Origin: Salinarchaeum laminariae
GTDB taxonomy: Archaea; Halobacteriota; Halobacteria; Halobacteriales; Salinarchaeaceae
Reading direction: 5' to 3'
DNA: 64,000 nt
Assembly: GCF_023204835.1 (NCBI RefSeq)
Contig: NZ_CP096270.1
Span: 1,612,001 to 1,676,000, forward strand
The translations under genes were made by a program, and so were the position numbers. Below are positions 54,106 to 63,639 of this stretch, piece by piece. How positions within the stretch are numbered: position 1 is the stretch's first letter; every line of letters begins with the position of its first letter. The notes under the pieces were generated by a model, which saw only the letters and a program-made list of their open reading frames with translations, made no database searches and was not told the origin of the DNA.

Positions 54106-54888
54106 TCACGCGACCGGGTCGGCTCCGGGACGGACGCGTTGAGCGTCCGCCGCGACGCCCCGCTGGCGAAGGATTGCTGCGACGCCCGGTGCGTTCCGGG
54201 CCGGCACGACGAGCACCGGGTGTTCCGCGTCGAAATCCACGCCCGCGCTGGCGATTGCTCCCGCGAACGACGCGTCAGTGCGCCGAATCGCCGCCGCTTC
54301 GGACAGCAGCACGAAGCCGACCAGCAACGCGACGGCGCCGACCACGAGCATCGCCGAGAGGAGCCAGACGAGCAGTCCACCGGCGAGCAGGAGGAGTGCG
54401 AGGGCGGCGATCGGCACGCCGACGGTCAGTGCCGCCACCGTCCAGGCGCTGACAGTCCACCAGGGGCTTCGTCGAGCGGCAGCGCACTGGAGCTCCCGAG
54501 TGTCTGGCTGGTGATCCGCTGGCTGGCGATTGGCTAGCCGGCGATCCGCTGGCTGGCGGTCGGCACCGTTGACGTCGATCGTCCGGAGCGGTAGATTACA
54601 CTCCATTGCGGCGGCCGCGGTGGCGTCTTCGAGCGTCGGGACCGACGGCCGATCGCCGCGGAGTCGCCGAAGGGCGGCGATCACCACTCCAGGCGGGTTT
54701 TGGCGGAGCGTGGGACCCGAGACAGTCCGGCGATCGAGCGTCGGCACCCTGTAGAGTCCGGTCGCATCCGCGGGGATCCAGCGCGGGAGTTCCACGATAG
54801 CCCGTGGGTCGGCAGGGTCGACGCCGATGACGGTGACCGTGCGGTCCGTCCCGGCGTTTCCCGTCCCTGGCGATACCTCCGCGTCCAT
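54106..54888 (-). CDS. Two-helix membrane protein with tandem pentapeptide repeat
   Basis: 260 residues. The N-terminal domain (VTVIGVDPADPRAIVELPRWIPADATG) is soluble. Around residues 110-130 lies an imperfect tandem of five residues (DRQPADRRLANRQPADHQPD), encoded by a repeated GCTGGC-containing DNA unit. Two closely spaced long hydrophobic segments (about 145-200) come next, and a C-terminal alpha/beta segment ends with VLVVPARNAPGVAAILRQRGV. The family is restricted to haloarchaea as far as I know; the function is unknown. It starts 81 bases before the MBL-fold gene's 3' end on the same strand. Confidence 0.7.
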   Translation of the reverse strand: MDAEVSPGTGNAGTDRTVTVIGVDPADPRAIVELPRWIPADATGLYRVPTLDRRTVSGPTLRQNPPGVVIAALRRLRGDRPSVPTLEDATAAAAMECNLPLRTIDVNGADRQPADRRLANRQPADHQPDTRELQCAAARRSPWWTVSAWTVAALTVGVPIAALALLLLAGGLLVWLLSAMLVVGAVALLVGFVLLSEAAAIRRTDASFAGAIASAGVDFDAEHPVLVVPARNAPGVAAILRQRGVAADAQRVRPGADPVA

Positions 54889-54969
54889 ACGTGGACGGGG
54901 TCGGCGGCCCGCCTCAATCTGGCGGTTCTCGCGGCTGGCAACGGCTTCTCGTGGACGATCGGCGTCCTC

Positions 54970-56073
54970 TCACTCCGTCGCGGGCGAGTACTCGAAGGTC
55001 CCGTCGATCTCGTTTCGGGTGGCCTCGCCGTCGGTGACGAGCGCCTCCAGATGCGCCCACGCCTCGCCCGGGCCGTGCATGATGTGGATCTTCTCGAGGT
55101 CGCCGAACAGCTCCGCACTGACCTCCCAGGCCGTAGCAGGCCCGATATCGCCCAGCGTGTCGCGAGTGCGTTCCGTCCGCTCGTCGTGGTGGGTGAGGAT
55201 CGCCTCGGCCCGGGCTGCGGGATCTTCGATCGGATCGCGGTGGCCGGGATATGCGCGGTCGAGGTCGGTTGCGGCGAGCCAGCGAAGGCTCGATCGGTAG
55301 GTCGCCAGCGGATGCTCGACGCGCGGGTCCGCGCCGCCGACGTTCGGCGTGTACTTCGGCAAGATTACGTCGCCCACGAACGCCTCGGGGCGGCGCTCGA
55401 ACGTGAAGGCGGTGAGACCGTCGGCGTGGCCAGGGAGGTGGATCGCGCGGAGCGCCTCCGTTTCCGGTTCTTGCCCGTCCTCGGTGGGCGTGGTCCCGGT
55501 GGACTCCGCGGTATCGCTCGTGAGAGGGTCGCTCTCTTTGGAACTACTCTCCGGCCCCAGCGGGAATCTGTCGCCGTGCGTGAACGTCGTTACGTCTGCG
55601 GGCTCTCCAGCGAGTGTTTCCTGCCCGTCGAGGAAGGAGAGGAGCTCCTCGCGGGGTGCGTCGGGAATGCCCCAGCGCTCGAAACAGGCGCGCTGGAGGT
55701 CCAGGTACGCGTCGCGACCGCTGCCGTCGACGAGCGGCGCGTCGCGCTCGTGGACGAAGACCTCGGCACCGCTGTCTGCCTGGAGTTCGCCGGCGAGTCC
55801 GGAGTGATCCCAGTGCCAGTGGGTGAGGAGAATTCGATCGAGGTCGGCGACCGCGACGCCGGCCTCGCCGAGCCCCTCTTCCAGGCTCTTGCGGACGCTC
55901 ACCGACGGTACGCCGGCGTCGATCAGCGTGGTCGGCCCGTCGACCGGGTCGAGGAGGTAGACGACGTTCTCGCCCTCGAAGACGGCGTTGTCGAGGCGAA
56001 TCGAGTGCACGCCCGGTGCGAGGGCCGCCGTCGACAAACCAGTCACGGTCGTCGGTTCGGAGTGACCGTCCAA
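54970..56073 (-). CDS. Metallo-beta-lactamase fold hydrolase
   Basis: The 367-residue protein has the binuclear zinc signature LTHWHWDHSGLAGEL (H-x-H-x-D-H) near residue 85, a later AIHLPGHADGLTAF with the third His group, VGDVILP with the bridging Asp and AYPGHRDPIED with the last His. The C-terminal part after about 280 is a helical extension as in LACTB2/glyoxalase-like proteins, which suits hydrolysis of thioesters or nucleic acids. A Ser/Thr/Glu insert lies near 190-215. The substrate is unknown. Confidence 0.85.
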   Translation of the reverse strand: MDGHSEPTTVTGLSTAALAPGVHSIRLDNAVFEGENVVYLLDPVDGPTTLIDAGVPSVSVRKSLEEGLGEAGVAVADLDRILLTHWHWDHSGLAGELQADSGAEVFVHERDAPLVDGSGRDAYLDLQRACFERWGIPDAPREELLSFLDGQETLAGEPADVTTFTHGDRFPLGPESSSKESDPLTSDTAESTGTTPTEDGQEPETEALRAIHLPGHADGLTAFTFERRPEAFVGDVILPKYTPNVGGADPRVEHPLATYRSSLRWLAATDLDRAYPGHRDPIEDPAARAEAILTHHDERTERTRDTLGDIGPATAWEVSAELFGDLEKIHIMHGPGEAWAHLEALVTDGEATRNEIDGTFEYSPATE

Positions 56074-56217
56074 CCCCGCCGTCTGAACGTGTCGAGGAAC
56101 AGTAGATTCCCAGAAGAGCGACCGTACAAGCCGATTTCCTCGTAGTATCTGGACGATCGATGTGGTTTTGTTCTGAGAGTGTTCCGAACAGACGGTCCTG
56201 AAACAGGCTTAACATCC

Positions 56218-56235
56218 TTATATGCAATTAATATA
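56218..56235 (+). promoter_or_regulatory. AT-rich promoter element upstream of gltB
   Basis: TTATATGCAATTAATATA lies 53-70 bases before the gltB ATG at 56288, in otherwise GC-rich DNA. It offers two TATA-like elements 10 bases apart. A leader of roughly 30-45 bases would follow. Confidence 0.5.
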
Positions 56236-56287
56236 CATTTACCCTTTCAGGAACACGGTCTTATTGTGCGAGTGGCCACAGCTGGCT

Positions 56288-59200
56288 ATGACCCAGCCAC
56301 ACGTAGGGGAGGATGGCGGTACGCCGAGCCCCGAGGGGCGAGATTCGTCGGACGGCCGGTCCGACGGCGACCGCGCCCATGGGCTCGCCGATCCACAAGA
56401 TGAGCGATCGAACTGCGGCGTCGGCGTCGTGATGGATCTCGACGGCGGCACCACGCACGACGTTCTCGCGGACGGGCTCACGCTCCTCGAGAACCTCGAA
56501 CATCGCGGGACGACCGGCGCCGAAGCGAACACCGGCGACGGTGCCGGCGTCCTGCTCCAGCGCCCCGACGAGTTCTTCGATGCAGCGGTCGATACCGAAC
56601 TTCCTGACGTCTACGCCGTTGGCGCTTTCTTCTTCCCGCAGTCTGCCGACGCTCGCGAAGCGCTCCAGAGCCGCGTCGAGGACCAGCTCGCTGCTCACGA
56701 TCTCGACGTACTCGCGTGGCGCCGCGTCCCGACCGACAACGCCGATCTGGGTGCGACCGCTCTGGACTCAGAGCCTGTCGTTTCCCAGGCGTTCGTTGCG
56801 CCGTCGGGCGACCTGCTTGCCGACGACGTCGCACCCAGCAGCGCGACTGTGGACGCGGTCGACGTCGACGGCTTCGACCGTGCGCTCTACGTTGGCCGCC
56901 GCGATCTCGAGACGACGATCGAGGACGAGCAGCCCGCCGGCCACGAGCGCTTCTACGTCGTCTCGCTGGATCGGAAGACGGTCGTCTACAAGGGGCTCTT
57001 GAAGGGCGATCAGGTCGCGGACTACTACCCCGATCTCACGGACGACCGCATGCGGACGACGTTCGCGATGGTCCACGCGCGCTTCTCGACGAACACGCTC
57101 GGCGCGTGGCATCTCGCCCATCCCTACCGCGGAATCATCCACAACGGTGAGTTCAACACAATTCAGGGCAACATCAACTGGATGCGGGCTCGCGAGACGG
57201 ACCTCGAGAGCGACCGTCTCGGCGCCGACGGGCTCGAGGCGATCGAGCCGGTCATCAACGATCCCGAGCAGTCCGACACTGCCAGCGTCGACAACGCGCT
57301 GGAGCTCCTCACCGCAGGCGGGCGCGACCTGCCCCACGCCCTCCGGATGCTCATCCCCGAGGCCTGGCGCGGCGACGACGCGATGGACGACGCTCGGCGG
57401 GAGTGGTACGACTTCCACGCCTCGCTGGTCGAGCCCTGGGACGGTCCCGCGCTCGTCGCTGCGACCGACGGCGAGCACGTCGGCGCGGTGCTGGATCGCA
57501 ACGGGCTCCGACCCTGCCGCTACGACGTGACTGCAGACAACACGCTGATCATGGGATCCGAAGCGGGCGCGCTCGAACCGGACTTCGGCGACATCGTCGA
57601 GCGCGGACGCCTCCAGCCCGGCCAGTGTTTCCTCGCCGATCCCGAGGAGGGCCGGATCGTCCCCGACGACGAGGTCTTCGAGGATCTCACCGACGATCGC
57701 TACGGCGAGTGGGTCGCTGAGCAGCAGGTCGACCTCGACGACGTCGCCGAGGACGATCTCTCGCCCGCGTCCGCTACGTCTGCAGGGGCCGACGGCGCCG
57801 CCGACAGCGAGGGGTCCGGTGCAGAGACCCCGCCCGATCTCCGCGAGCGACAGGCCACCTTCGGCTACAGCCACGACGAACTCGAGAACCTCATCGAGCC
57901 CATGATGAAGGCGGGCAAGGATCCGATCGGCTCGATGGGCGACGACACGCCCCTGTCAGTGCTCAGCGACTACAACCGCCCGCTGTTCACGTACTTCAAA
58001 CAGCTGTTCGCGCAGGTCACCAACCCGCCGCTGGACTACATTCGCGAGGAGCTCGTCACCTCGATGGAGACCCGGCTGGGCTACCAGCGAAACTTCCTCG
58101 AGGAGTCCTCCGCCCACGCGAACCAGCTCGTCGCCGACTCCCCTGTCCTCACGGACGCCGAGACGGCGGCGATTAAAGACCTGGACGAGAACGGGCTCAC
58201 CACCGAAGTCGTCGACATCACGTACGAACCGCCCCACGACGGGGCAGTCGACGAGGACGCAATCGATGAGGGTGACGACGCGCCCGACCCCGAACCCGAC
58301 GTGCTCGGCTTCGATGGCGCGTACGGTGACGCACTGGCGGCGGCTGTCGAGCGCATCCGCGAGGAGGCGACCACGGCGGCGGAGGCTGGCGCCGACGTCG
58401 TCGTGCTCTCCGACAGAGACACTGGCGAGGACGGCGTCCCGATCCCGAGCCTGCTCGCGACCGGCGCCGTCCACCACCACCTCGTTCGCAACGGGCTGCG
58501 GAACCACGTCGGGCTCGTCGTCGAGTCCGGCGACCCCCGACAGGTCCACCACGTCGCGACGCTCGTCGGCTACGGCGCGGGCGCGGTGAACCCCTACCTG
58601 GCCTACGAGACGATCGCCGATCTCGTCGCTGGCGAGGACGGTGCGGATCTCGACGAGGCGATCTCGGCCTACGTCGGTGCCGTCGAGGACGGTCTGCTGA
58701 AGACGATGGCGAAGATGGGCATCTCGACGGTCGAGAGCTACCAGGGCGCCCAGATCTTCGAGGCGGTCGGGCTGGACGAGGAGTTCGTCGAGGAGTATTT
58801 CGAGGGGACGGAGAACCGTACCGGCGGCATCGGCCTCCCCGAGATCGAGATGGACCTCCTCGATCGCCACGCAGCGGCGTGGACCGACGCGGAGATCGAC
58901 CGCTACGGAGAGTTCGAGCACCGCTCCGACGGCATCCACCACCAGTGGAACCCCGAGACCGTCGGCACGCTCCAGCGCGCGGTCCGCACCGGCGACTACG
59001 AGACCTACACCGAGTTTGCGGAACTGATCAACGACCAGGACGATACCCTGCAGACCCTCCGCGGGCTGCTCGAGTTCGACGACGACGAACGCGAGCCGAT
59101 CCCGATCGAGCAGGTCGAGCCCGTCCACGAGATCGTCCAGCGCTTTTCGACCGCTGCGATGAGCCTCGGATCGATCTCGCCGGAGGCCCACGAGAACAAC

Positions 59201-61066
59201 TCCATCGCGATGAACCGACTGGGCGCGAAGTCCAACACCGGCGAGGGTGGCGAGCCGCCCGAGCGCTTCCACACCGAGAAGGAGTGCAACGTGAAGCAGG
59301 TTGCGTCGGGCCGCTTCGGTGTGACCTCGGAGTATCTCACCTCGGCGGACGAGCTCCAGATCAAGATGGCGCAGGGCTCCAAGCCCGGCGAGGGTGGCCA
59401 CCTTCCCGGGAAGAAGGTCAACGAGATGATCGCCCACGTACGCTACGCGACGGAGGGCGTCGGGCTCATCTCGCCGCCACCACTGCACGACATCTACTCG
59501 ATCGAGGACCTGAAACAGCTCATCCACGATCTCAAGGCCGCGAACCCCGAGGCAGACATCAACGTCAAGCTGGTCGCCGAGGCCGGCATCGGTACGATCG
59601 CCGCCGGCGTCGCGAAGGCCAACGCCGACGTCGTCCACATCTCCGGGCACTCCGGCGGGACGGGCGCGTCGCCGAAGACCTCGATCAAGAACGCCGGCCT
59701 CCCCTGGGAGCTCGGCCTCGCCGAAGCAAACCAGATGCTCGTCGAGACCGACCTCCGGGATCGCATCCGCGTCTCCGCCGACGGCGGCATGAAGACCGGT
59801 CGCGACGTGGCCGTCGCGGCGATGCTCGGCGCCGAGGAGTACATCTTCGGCACCGCGTCCCTGGTCACCGGCGGCTGCGTGATGGCCCGGCAGTGTCACA
59901 AGAACACCTGCCCGGTCGGCGTCGCCACCCAGCGCGAGAAGCTCCGCGAGCGGTTCCCCGGCGAGCCCGAACACGTCGTCAACTACATGACGTTCATCGC
60001 GCAGGAGCTCCGCGAGATCATGGCCGAGCTGGGCGTCGAGACCGTCGACGAGCTCGTCGGCCGCGTCGACCTCCTCTCCCAGCGCGACGACGTCGACCAT
60101 CCCAAAGCAAAGAACGTCGATCTCTCCGAGGTGCTGGCGGAGCCGGCTGGCGAGCAGCGCCGGAAGACCCGCGAGCAGACCCACGAGGTCGACGAGCAGC
60201 TCGACTGGGAGCTCATCGACGCCGCCACTCCCGCGATCGAGGACGGCCAGGCCGTCACGCTCGACGCCGAGATCGGCAACGAGGACCGCGCCGTCGGCGC
60301 GACGCTCTCGAACGCGGTCGTGAAGCAACACGGTGGCGATGGTCTGGCCGACGACGCGATTTCGGTCGATCTGGAGGGCACCGCCGGCCAGAGCTTCGGC
60401 GCCTTCCTCACCTCGGGCGTCTCGATGCATCTCACCGGCACCGCCAACGACTACGTCGGTAAGGGGCTCTCCGGCGGGAAGCTCACGATCTCGACACCTG
60501 CCGACGCCGGCTACGCGGCCAGCGAGAACGTCGCGATCGGCAACGTCGCGCTCTACGGCGCGACCCAGGGCGAATGTTACGTCAACGGCGTCGCCGGCGA
60601 GCGATTTGCCGTCCGGAACTCCGGCGTCCGCGCCGTCGTCGAGGGCGTCGGCGACCACGGCTGTGAGTACATGACCGGCGGCGTCGTCGCCGTGCTCGGC
60701 GACACCGGCCGGAACTTCGCCGCTGGCATGTCCGGCGGCATCGCCTACGTGTTCGACGGCGACGGCGACTTCGACTCCCGGCTCAACACCGGCATGGTCG
60801 AACTGGAGCGAGAGCTGTCGGATCGCGACGAGGCCATGCTCCGCCGGCTCGTCGAGAACCACGCCGCCTACACCGGCAGCGATCGAGCGGCGGAGCTGCT
60901 GGAGGAGTGGGAGACCGTCGTCGATCAGTTCGTGAAGGTAATGCCCGAGGCCTACTCCCGCGTGCTCGTCGAGAACGACGCCGAGGACGTGCGGGATCAT
61001 CTGCCCGCGGCTGCTGAAGGGGAGGTTTCGGCGAGCGACTCCGGGCTGGCTGCAAGCGACGACTAG
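56288..61066 (+). CDS. gltB: Glutamate synthase large subunit
   Basis: 1592 residues from the ATG at 56288. After a 42-residue propeptide-like leader comes Cys43 in SNCGVGVVMD, the class II amidotransferase nucleophile exposed on maturation. The amidotransferase domain runs to about 430. A central domain follows, then the FMN-binding barrel (about 840-1230) with SNTGEGGEPPERF, KPGEGGHLPGKKV and SGHSGGTGASPKTS. The 3Fe-4S ligands lie in CVMARQCHKNTCPVG (about 1197-1211). The C-terminal beta-helix (GGKLTIS, GATQGECYVNG) completes the alpha-subunit layout. It converts glutamine plus 2-oxoglutarate to two glutamates. No small subunit (gltD) is adjacent, so ferredoxin may be the donor. Confidence 0.95.
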   Translation: MTQPHVGEDGGTPSPEGRDSSDGRSDGDRAHGLADPQDERSNCGVGVVMDLDGGTTHDVLADGLTLLENLEHRGTTGAEANTGDGAGVLLQRPDEFFDAAVDTELPDVYAVGAFFFPQSADAREALQSRVEDQLAAHDLDVLAWRRVPTDNADLGATALDSEPVVSQAFVAPSGDLLADDVAPSSATVDAVDVDGFDRALYVGRRDLETTIEDEQPAGHERFYVVSLDRKTVVYKGLLKGDQVADYYPDLTDDRMRTTFAMVHARFSTNTLGAWHLAHPYRGIIHNGEFNTIQGNINWMRARETDLESDRLGADGLEAIEPVINDPEQSDTASVDNALELLTAGGRDLPHALRMLIPEAWRGDDAMDDARREWYDFHASLVEPWDGPALVAATDGEHVGAVLDRNGLRPCRYDVTADNTLIMGSEAGALEPDFGDIVERGRLQPGQCFLADPEEGRIVPDDEVFEDLTDDRYGEWVAEQQVDLDDVAEDDLSPASATSAGADGAADSEGSGAETPPDLRERQATFGYSHDELENLIEPMMKAGKDPIGSMGDDTPLSVLSDYNRPLFTYFKQLFAQVTNPPLDYIREELVTSMETRLGYQRNFLEESSAHANQLVADSPVLTDAETAAIKDLDENGLTTEVVDITYEPPHDGAVDEDAIDEGDDAPDPEPDVLGFDGAYGDALAAAVERIREEATTAAEAGADVVVLSDRDTGEDGVPIPSLLATGAVHHHLVRNGLRNHVGLVVESGDPRQVHHVATLVGYGAGAVNPYLAYETIADLVAGEDGADLDEAISAYVGAVEDGLLKTMAKMGISTVESYQGAQIFEAVGLDEEFVEEYFEGTENRTGGIGLPEIEMDLLDRHAAAWTDAEIDRYGEFEHRSDGIHHQWNPETVGTLQRAVRTGDYETYTEFAELINDQDDTLQTLRGLLEFDDDEREPIPIEQVEPVHEIVQRFSTAAMSLGSISPEAHENNSIAMNRLGAKSNTGEGGEPPERFHTEKECNVKQVASGRFGVTSEYLTSADELQIKMAQGSKPGEGGHLPGKKVNEMIAHVRYATEGVGLISPPPLHDIYSIEDLKQLIHDLKAANPEADINVKLVAEAGIGTIAAGVAKANADVVHISGHSGGTGASPKTSIKNAGLPWELGLAEANQMLVETDLRDRIRVSADGGMKTGRDVAVAAMLGAEEYIFGTASLVTGGCVMARQCHKNTCPVGVATQREKLRERFPGEPEHVVNYMTFIAQELREIMAELGVETVDELVGRVDLLSQRDDVDHPKAKNVDLSEVLAEPAGEQRRKTREQTHEVDEQLDWELIDAATPAIEDGQAVTLDAEIGNEDRAVGATLSNAVVKQHGGDGLADDAISVDLEGTAGQSFGAFLTSGVSMHLTGTANDYVGKGLSGGKLTISTPADAGYAASENVAIGNVALYGATQGECYVNGVAGERFAVRNSGVRAVVEGVGDHGCEYMTGGVVAVLGDTGRNFAAGMSGGIAYVFDGDGDFDSRLNTGMVELERELSDRDEAMLRRLVENHAAYTGSDRAAELLEEWETVVDQFVKVMPEAYSRVLVENDAEDVRDHLPAAAEGEVSASDSGLAASDD

Positions 61067-61626
61067 GGAATCAGGCCGATTTTTCTGAGATTCGTTCCAC
61101 TGCACGCTGGTTGGGTCTTCTAATCACGGTAGCCAGGTTCGCTTTGAACAGTTCGGCTGCCTCCGAAAGCCCCCGATCGCTCCAGTCGCGGGGCTCGCTG
61201 TGCGCTTCACTCGCTTCGCTCGCTCCAGTGCTTGCTTCGCCCGGCTTCCCGGAGCGATCGGCCCCTTTCGATGTCCCCAGGGCTGCCGCGGCCTCGTCCT
61301 CCCCAGCCTCCTCCCTCGCATACGCTCGGTCGTCCCTCGCACGCTACGCGGCTGCTCGCGCAGCCGCGAAACGCGCGCCACCGCTCTCCACAGTGACTTC
61401 GCTCGATTGGGCAAATCACAGGGTGGGACTGAGCGAGAGTGAAGCTCGCGAGGTACGAAGGATCTCCGATCCTTCGATACTCCGGGAGGGGCTTCCGTGG
61501 CTGTTTGCTGTACCATTCACACCACCTACAACTGCATGCCCTAGTACCCAATCGAGCAGGCAGCTCGGAAAACCGACGACTAAGAACGTTCGACACAGCG
61601 CCACTCTCGGAATGAGCTACCCGAAC
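61067..61626. other. Non-coding region between gltB and ggt with dispersed element
   Basis: 560 bases between convergent genes. It carries the second copy of the approximately 300-base dispersed element (61157-61432), preceded by a T-rich stretch (GATTTTTCTGAG near 61079) that may terminate gltB. Apart from the element I see no gene; frames here are Arg/Ser/Ala-rich and unlike haloarchaeal proteins. Confidence 0.55.
61157..61432 (+). repeat. Dispersed ~300-base element, copy 2
   Basis: It matches copy 1 (23628-23932) in inverse orientation. Key blocks are 61159-61182, 61252-61270, 61298-61308 and about 61423-61430. The spacing between the first two blocks is 70 bases here and 71 in copy 1. 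Between blocks the sequence is diverged but keeps GCTTCGCTCGCTCC-type runs and hairpins such as CGGCTGCTCGCGCAGCCG. Confidence 0.75.
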
Positions 61627-63294
61627 TCAGTACCCCGACACCTGCCCGTCCTTCCGCGGCTCCGTCGCGCCGGACAACACGCCACCGTCGTTCCGGACGA
61701 TCTGGGCGCCACCGAACAGCAGCGGCGGCAGGACCCCGACGTCGTGGCCCTTCCTGACGAGCGTCGTGGCGACGCCGTCGTGCATGCGCTCCTCGATCGC
61801 CAGGCTGCCGTCCTCGCGGTATTGCCAGCGCGGCGCGTCGAGGGCGGCCTGCAGGGGCATGTCGTAATCGACGACGTTCGAGAGCACCTGGACGTGGCCC
61901 TGGGGCTGCATGTAGCCGCCCATGACGCCGAAGGCTGCCCAGTCGTCGCGATCCAGCTTCGCGATGGCGGGGACGAGCGTGTGGAACGGCCGCTTGCCCG
62001 GTTCGAGGCTGTTGGGGTGGTCGGGATCGAGCGAGAAGGAGGCGCCGCGGTTCTGGAGCGCGATGCCGGTGTCGCCGGCGACGAGCCCGGAGCCGAAGCC
62101 GTGGAAGCGGGAGTTGATGAACGCGACGACGTTACCCTCGGCGTCGGCGGTGCAGAGCAGGACGGTGTCGGCGTCCTCGGCGGGGTCGTGCCCGGGCGGG
62201 CCGCCGGTGGCGTCCTGCGGGAAGCCGATCTCCGGGTTCTCGATCGCCTCATCCCCGATCTCGCTCGCGCGCTCTGCGGCGTAGGCCGTCGACGCGAGAT
62301 CCGGCACGTCCTCGAACTCGGGATCGGTGACGTAGTGGTGGCCGTCGACGAACGCGAGTTTCATCGCTTCGGCGAAGGCGTGGACGCGATCGGCCGACTC
62401 GTAGGGGTGCTCGCCGGCGTCGATCTCGCTGGCGATGTTCAGGGCTTCGAGCGCGAGCAGCCCCTGGTTGTTCGGCGGGAGCTCGTAGACCTCTGCGCCG
62501 TTGTACTCCGTCGAGATCGGATCGGGCCACTCGACGGCGAACTCGGCGAGGTCGTCGGTGGTGAGGAACCCTCCCTGGGACTGGACCTCCGCGGCGATCG
62601 CTTCGCCGATGGCCCCTTCGTAGACGGCGTCGGCGCCCTCCGCAGCGATCGTCTCCAGCGATTCGCCGAGTTTCGGCAGCGTGACCGACTGGCCCACGTC
62701 GGGAGCGTCGCCGTCGAAGAGGTACGCGTCGCGTGCGTTCTCGTCGGTGAAGCGCTCCTCACCGTGTTGCCACTGCGCCGAAACGACCTCCGTGACGGGG
62801 TAGCCCTCGGTCGCGTACCGGATCGCAGGCTGGAGCGTTTCGGCGAACTCCAGTTTGCCGAGCCGCTCTACCGTGGCTTCCCAGCCCCGCGCGGTCCCGG
62901 GAACGGTGACGGCGTGTGGCCCTAACTCCGGCATCGTGGCGTTCTCGGGATCGGTGACGTCCTGCTGGTCAGGCGCACCGTGACCAGCAGCGACGGCCTC
63001 CCGAACGTTCTCGATCGTGGCGGCGGCTGGCGCACCCCCACAGGCTCGCATCGCGCCGACCTCGCCGTCGGCAGTTTTGTAGAGCGCGAAGGCGTCGCCG
63101 CCCAGCCCGGTCGAGGTCGGCTCGACGACGTTCAGCGCCGCGGCCGTGGCGACGGCGGCGTCGAAGGCGTTGCCGCCCTGGCGGAGCAGTTCGACGCCGG
63201 CCTCCGCGGCGAGTGGCTGGCTGGTCGCGACGATCCCCTCCGGTGCGTAGACGGTCGAGCGACGGGAGCCGAAGGCATCGACGTCTGGGTTCAT
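61627..63294 (-). CDS. ggt: Gamma-glutamyltransferase family protein
   Basis: The 555-residue Ntn-hydrolase precursor has no signal peptide, so it is probably cytoplasmic. The N-terminal large-subunit region has GVELLRQGGNAFDAAVATAAALNVVEPTSTGLGGD. The autocleavage site is ADTVLLCTADAEGN near 375, where the Thr after Asp becomes the nucleophile. AFINSRFHGFGSGLV and IALQNRGASFSLDPDHPN are small-subunit elements of the YwrD/acylase-like branch. It may hydrolyse gamma-glutamyl bonds, possibly of gamma-glutamylcysteine, the main haloarchaeal thiol. It converges with gltB. Confidence 0.88.
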   Translation of the reverse strand: MNPDVDAFGSRRSTVYAPEGIVATSQPLAAEAGVELLRQGGNAFDAAVATAAALNVVEPTSTGLGGDAFALYKTADGEVGAMRACGGAPAAATIENVREAVAAGHGAPDQQDVTDPENATMPELGPHAVTVPGTARGWEATVERLGKLEFAETLQPAIRYATEGYPVTEVVSAQWQHGEERFTDENARDAYLFDGDAPDVGQSVTLPKLGESLETIAAEGADAVYEGAIGEAIAAEVQSQGGFLTTDDLAEFAVEWPDPISTEYNGAEVYELPPNNQGLLALEALNIASEIDAGEHPYESADRVHAFAEAMKLAFVDGHHYVTDPEFEDVPDLASTAYAAERASEIGDEAIENPEIGFPQDATGGPPGHDPAEDADTVLLCTADAEGNVVAFINSRFHGFGSGLVAGDTGIALQNRGASFSLDPDHPNSLEPGKRPFHTLVPAIAKLDRDDWAAFGVMGGYMQPQGHVQVLSNVVDYDMPLQAALDAPRWQYREDGSLAIEERMHDGVATTLVRKGHDVGVLPPLLFGGAQIVRNDGGVLSGATEPRKDGQVSGY

Positions 63295-63639
63295 GAGTGG
63301 GAGATTGCACCGAAATCTGATAGTGCTGTGGGAAGGGGAGGATCCTCGAGTCCCGTCGCTGTCGAACTCAAATTTATCCTCACTACTGTGCGCGTTCGGT
63401 CGTTGCTTCCAGCGGTAAGCATACGCCGAGCGCAGCGAGGCGTTTCACCGCGAGCGAGCCGTCGGCGAGCTCGCGGATCGTTTTTCCCCACGTTTTTGCG
63501 AGGAGGGGTTCCCGCAGCGAGCGCTAGCGAGCGAGGAAACCTCTCCTCGTAAAAAGTGGAAGTGGGGCCGCTGAGGTCCGCGGCTCTGTTTCTGCGATCG
63601 TCGATTGGTCTGGGTGTCGTGGCTCATGGGTTGGATTGC
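63295..63639. other. Non-coding region between ggt and the integrase
   Basis: 345 bases holding the ggt promoter side (near 63300-63380), purine/pyrimidine hairpins such as GAGCGCAGCGAGGCG, and the inverted nested-hairpin copy D (63492-63555), which sits between the ggt start and the integrase stop. Short minus-strand frames cross copy D and are not considered genes. Confidence 0.5.
63492..63555 (-). repeat. Nested-hairpin repeat, copy D (outer arms, short core)
   Basis: Outer arms TTTTTGCGAGGAGGGGTTCC and GGAAACCTCTCCTCGTAAAA correspond to the arms of copy A in inverse orientation, including the CGCAG next to one arm. The core is replaced by the short palindrome CGAGCGCTAGCGAGC. It lies just downstream of the integrase gene. 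Confidence 0.75.

Noticed and set aside
57956..61105. Minus-strand frame of more than 1000 codons opposite gltB
   Set aside because: Antisense shadow caused by GC-rich codon bias; gltB on the plus strand has every catalytic motif.
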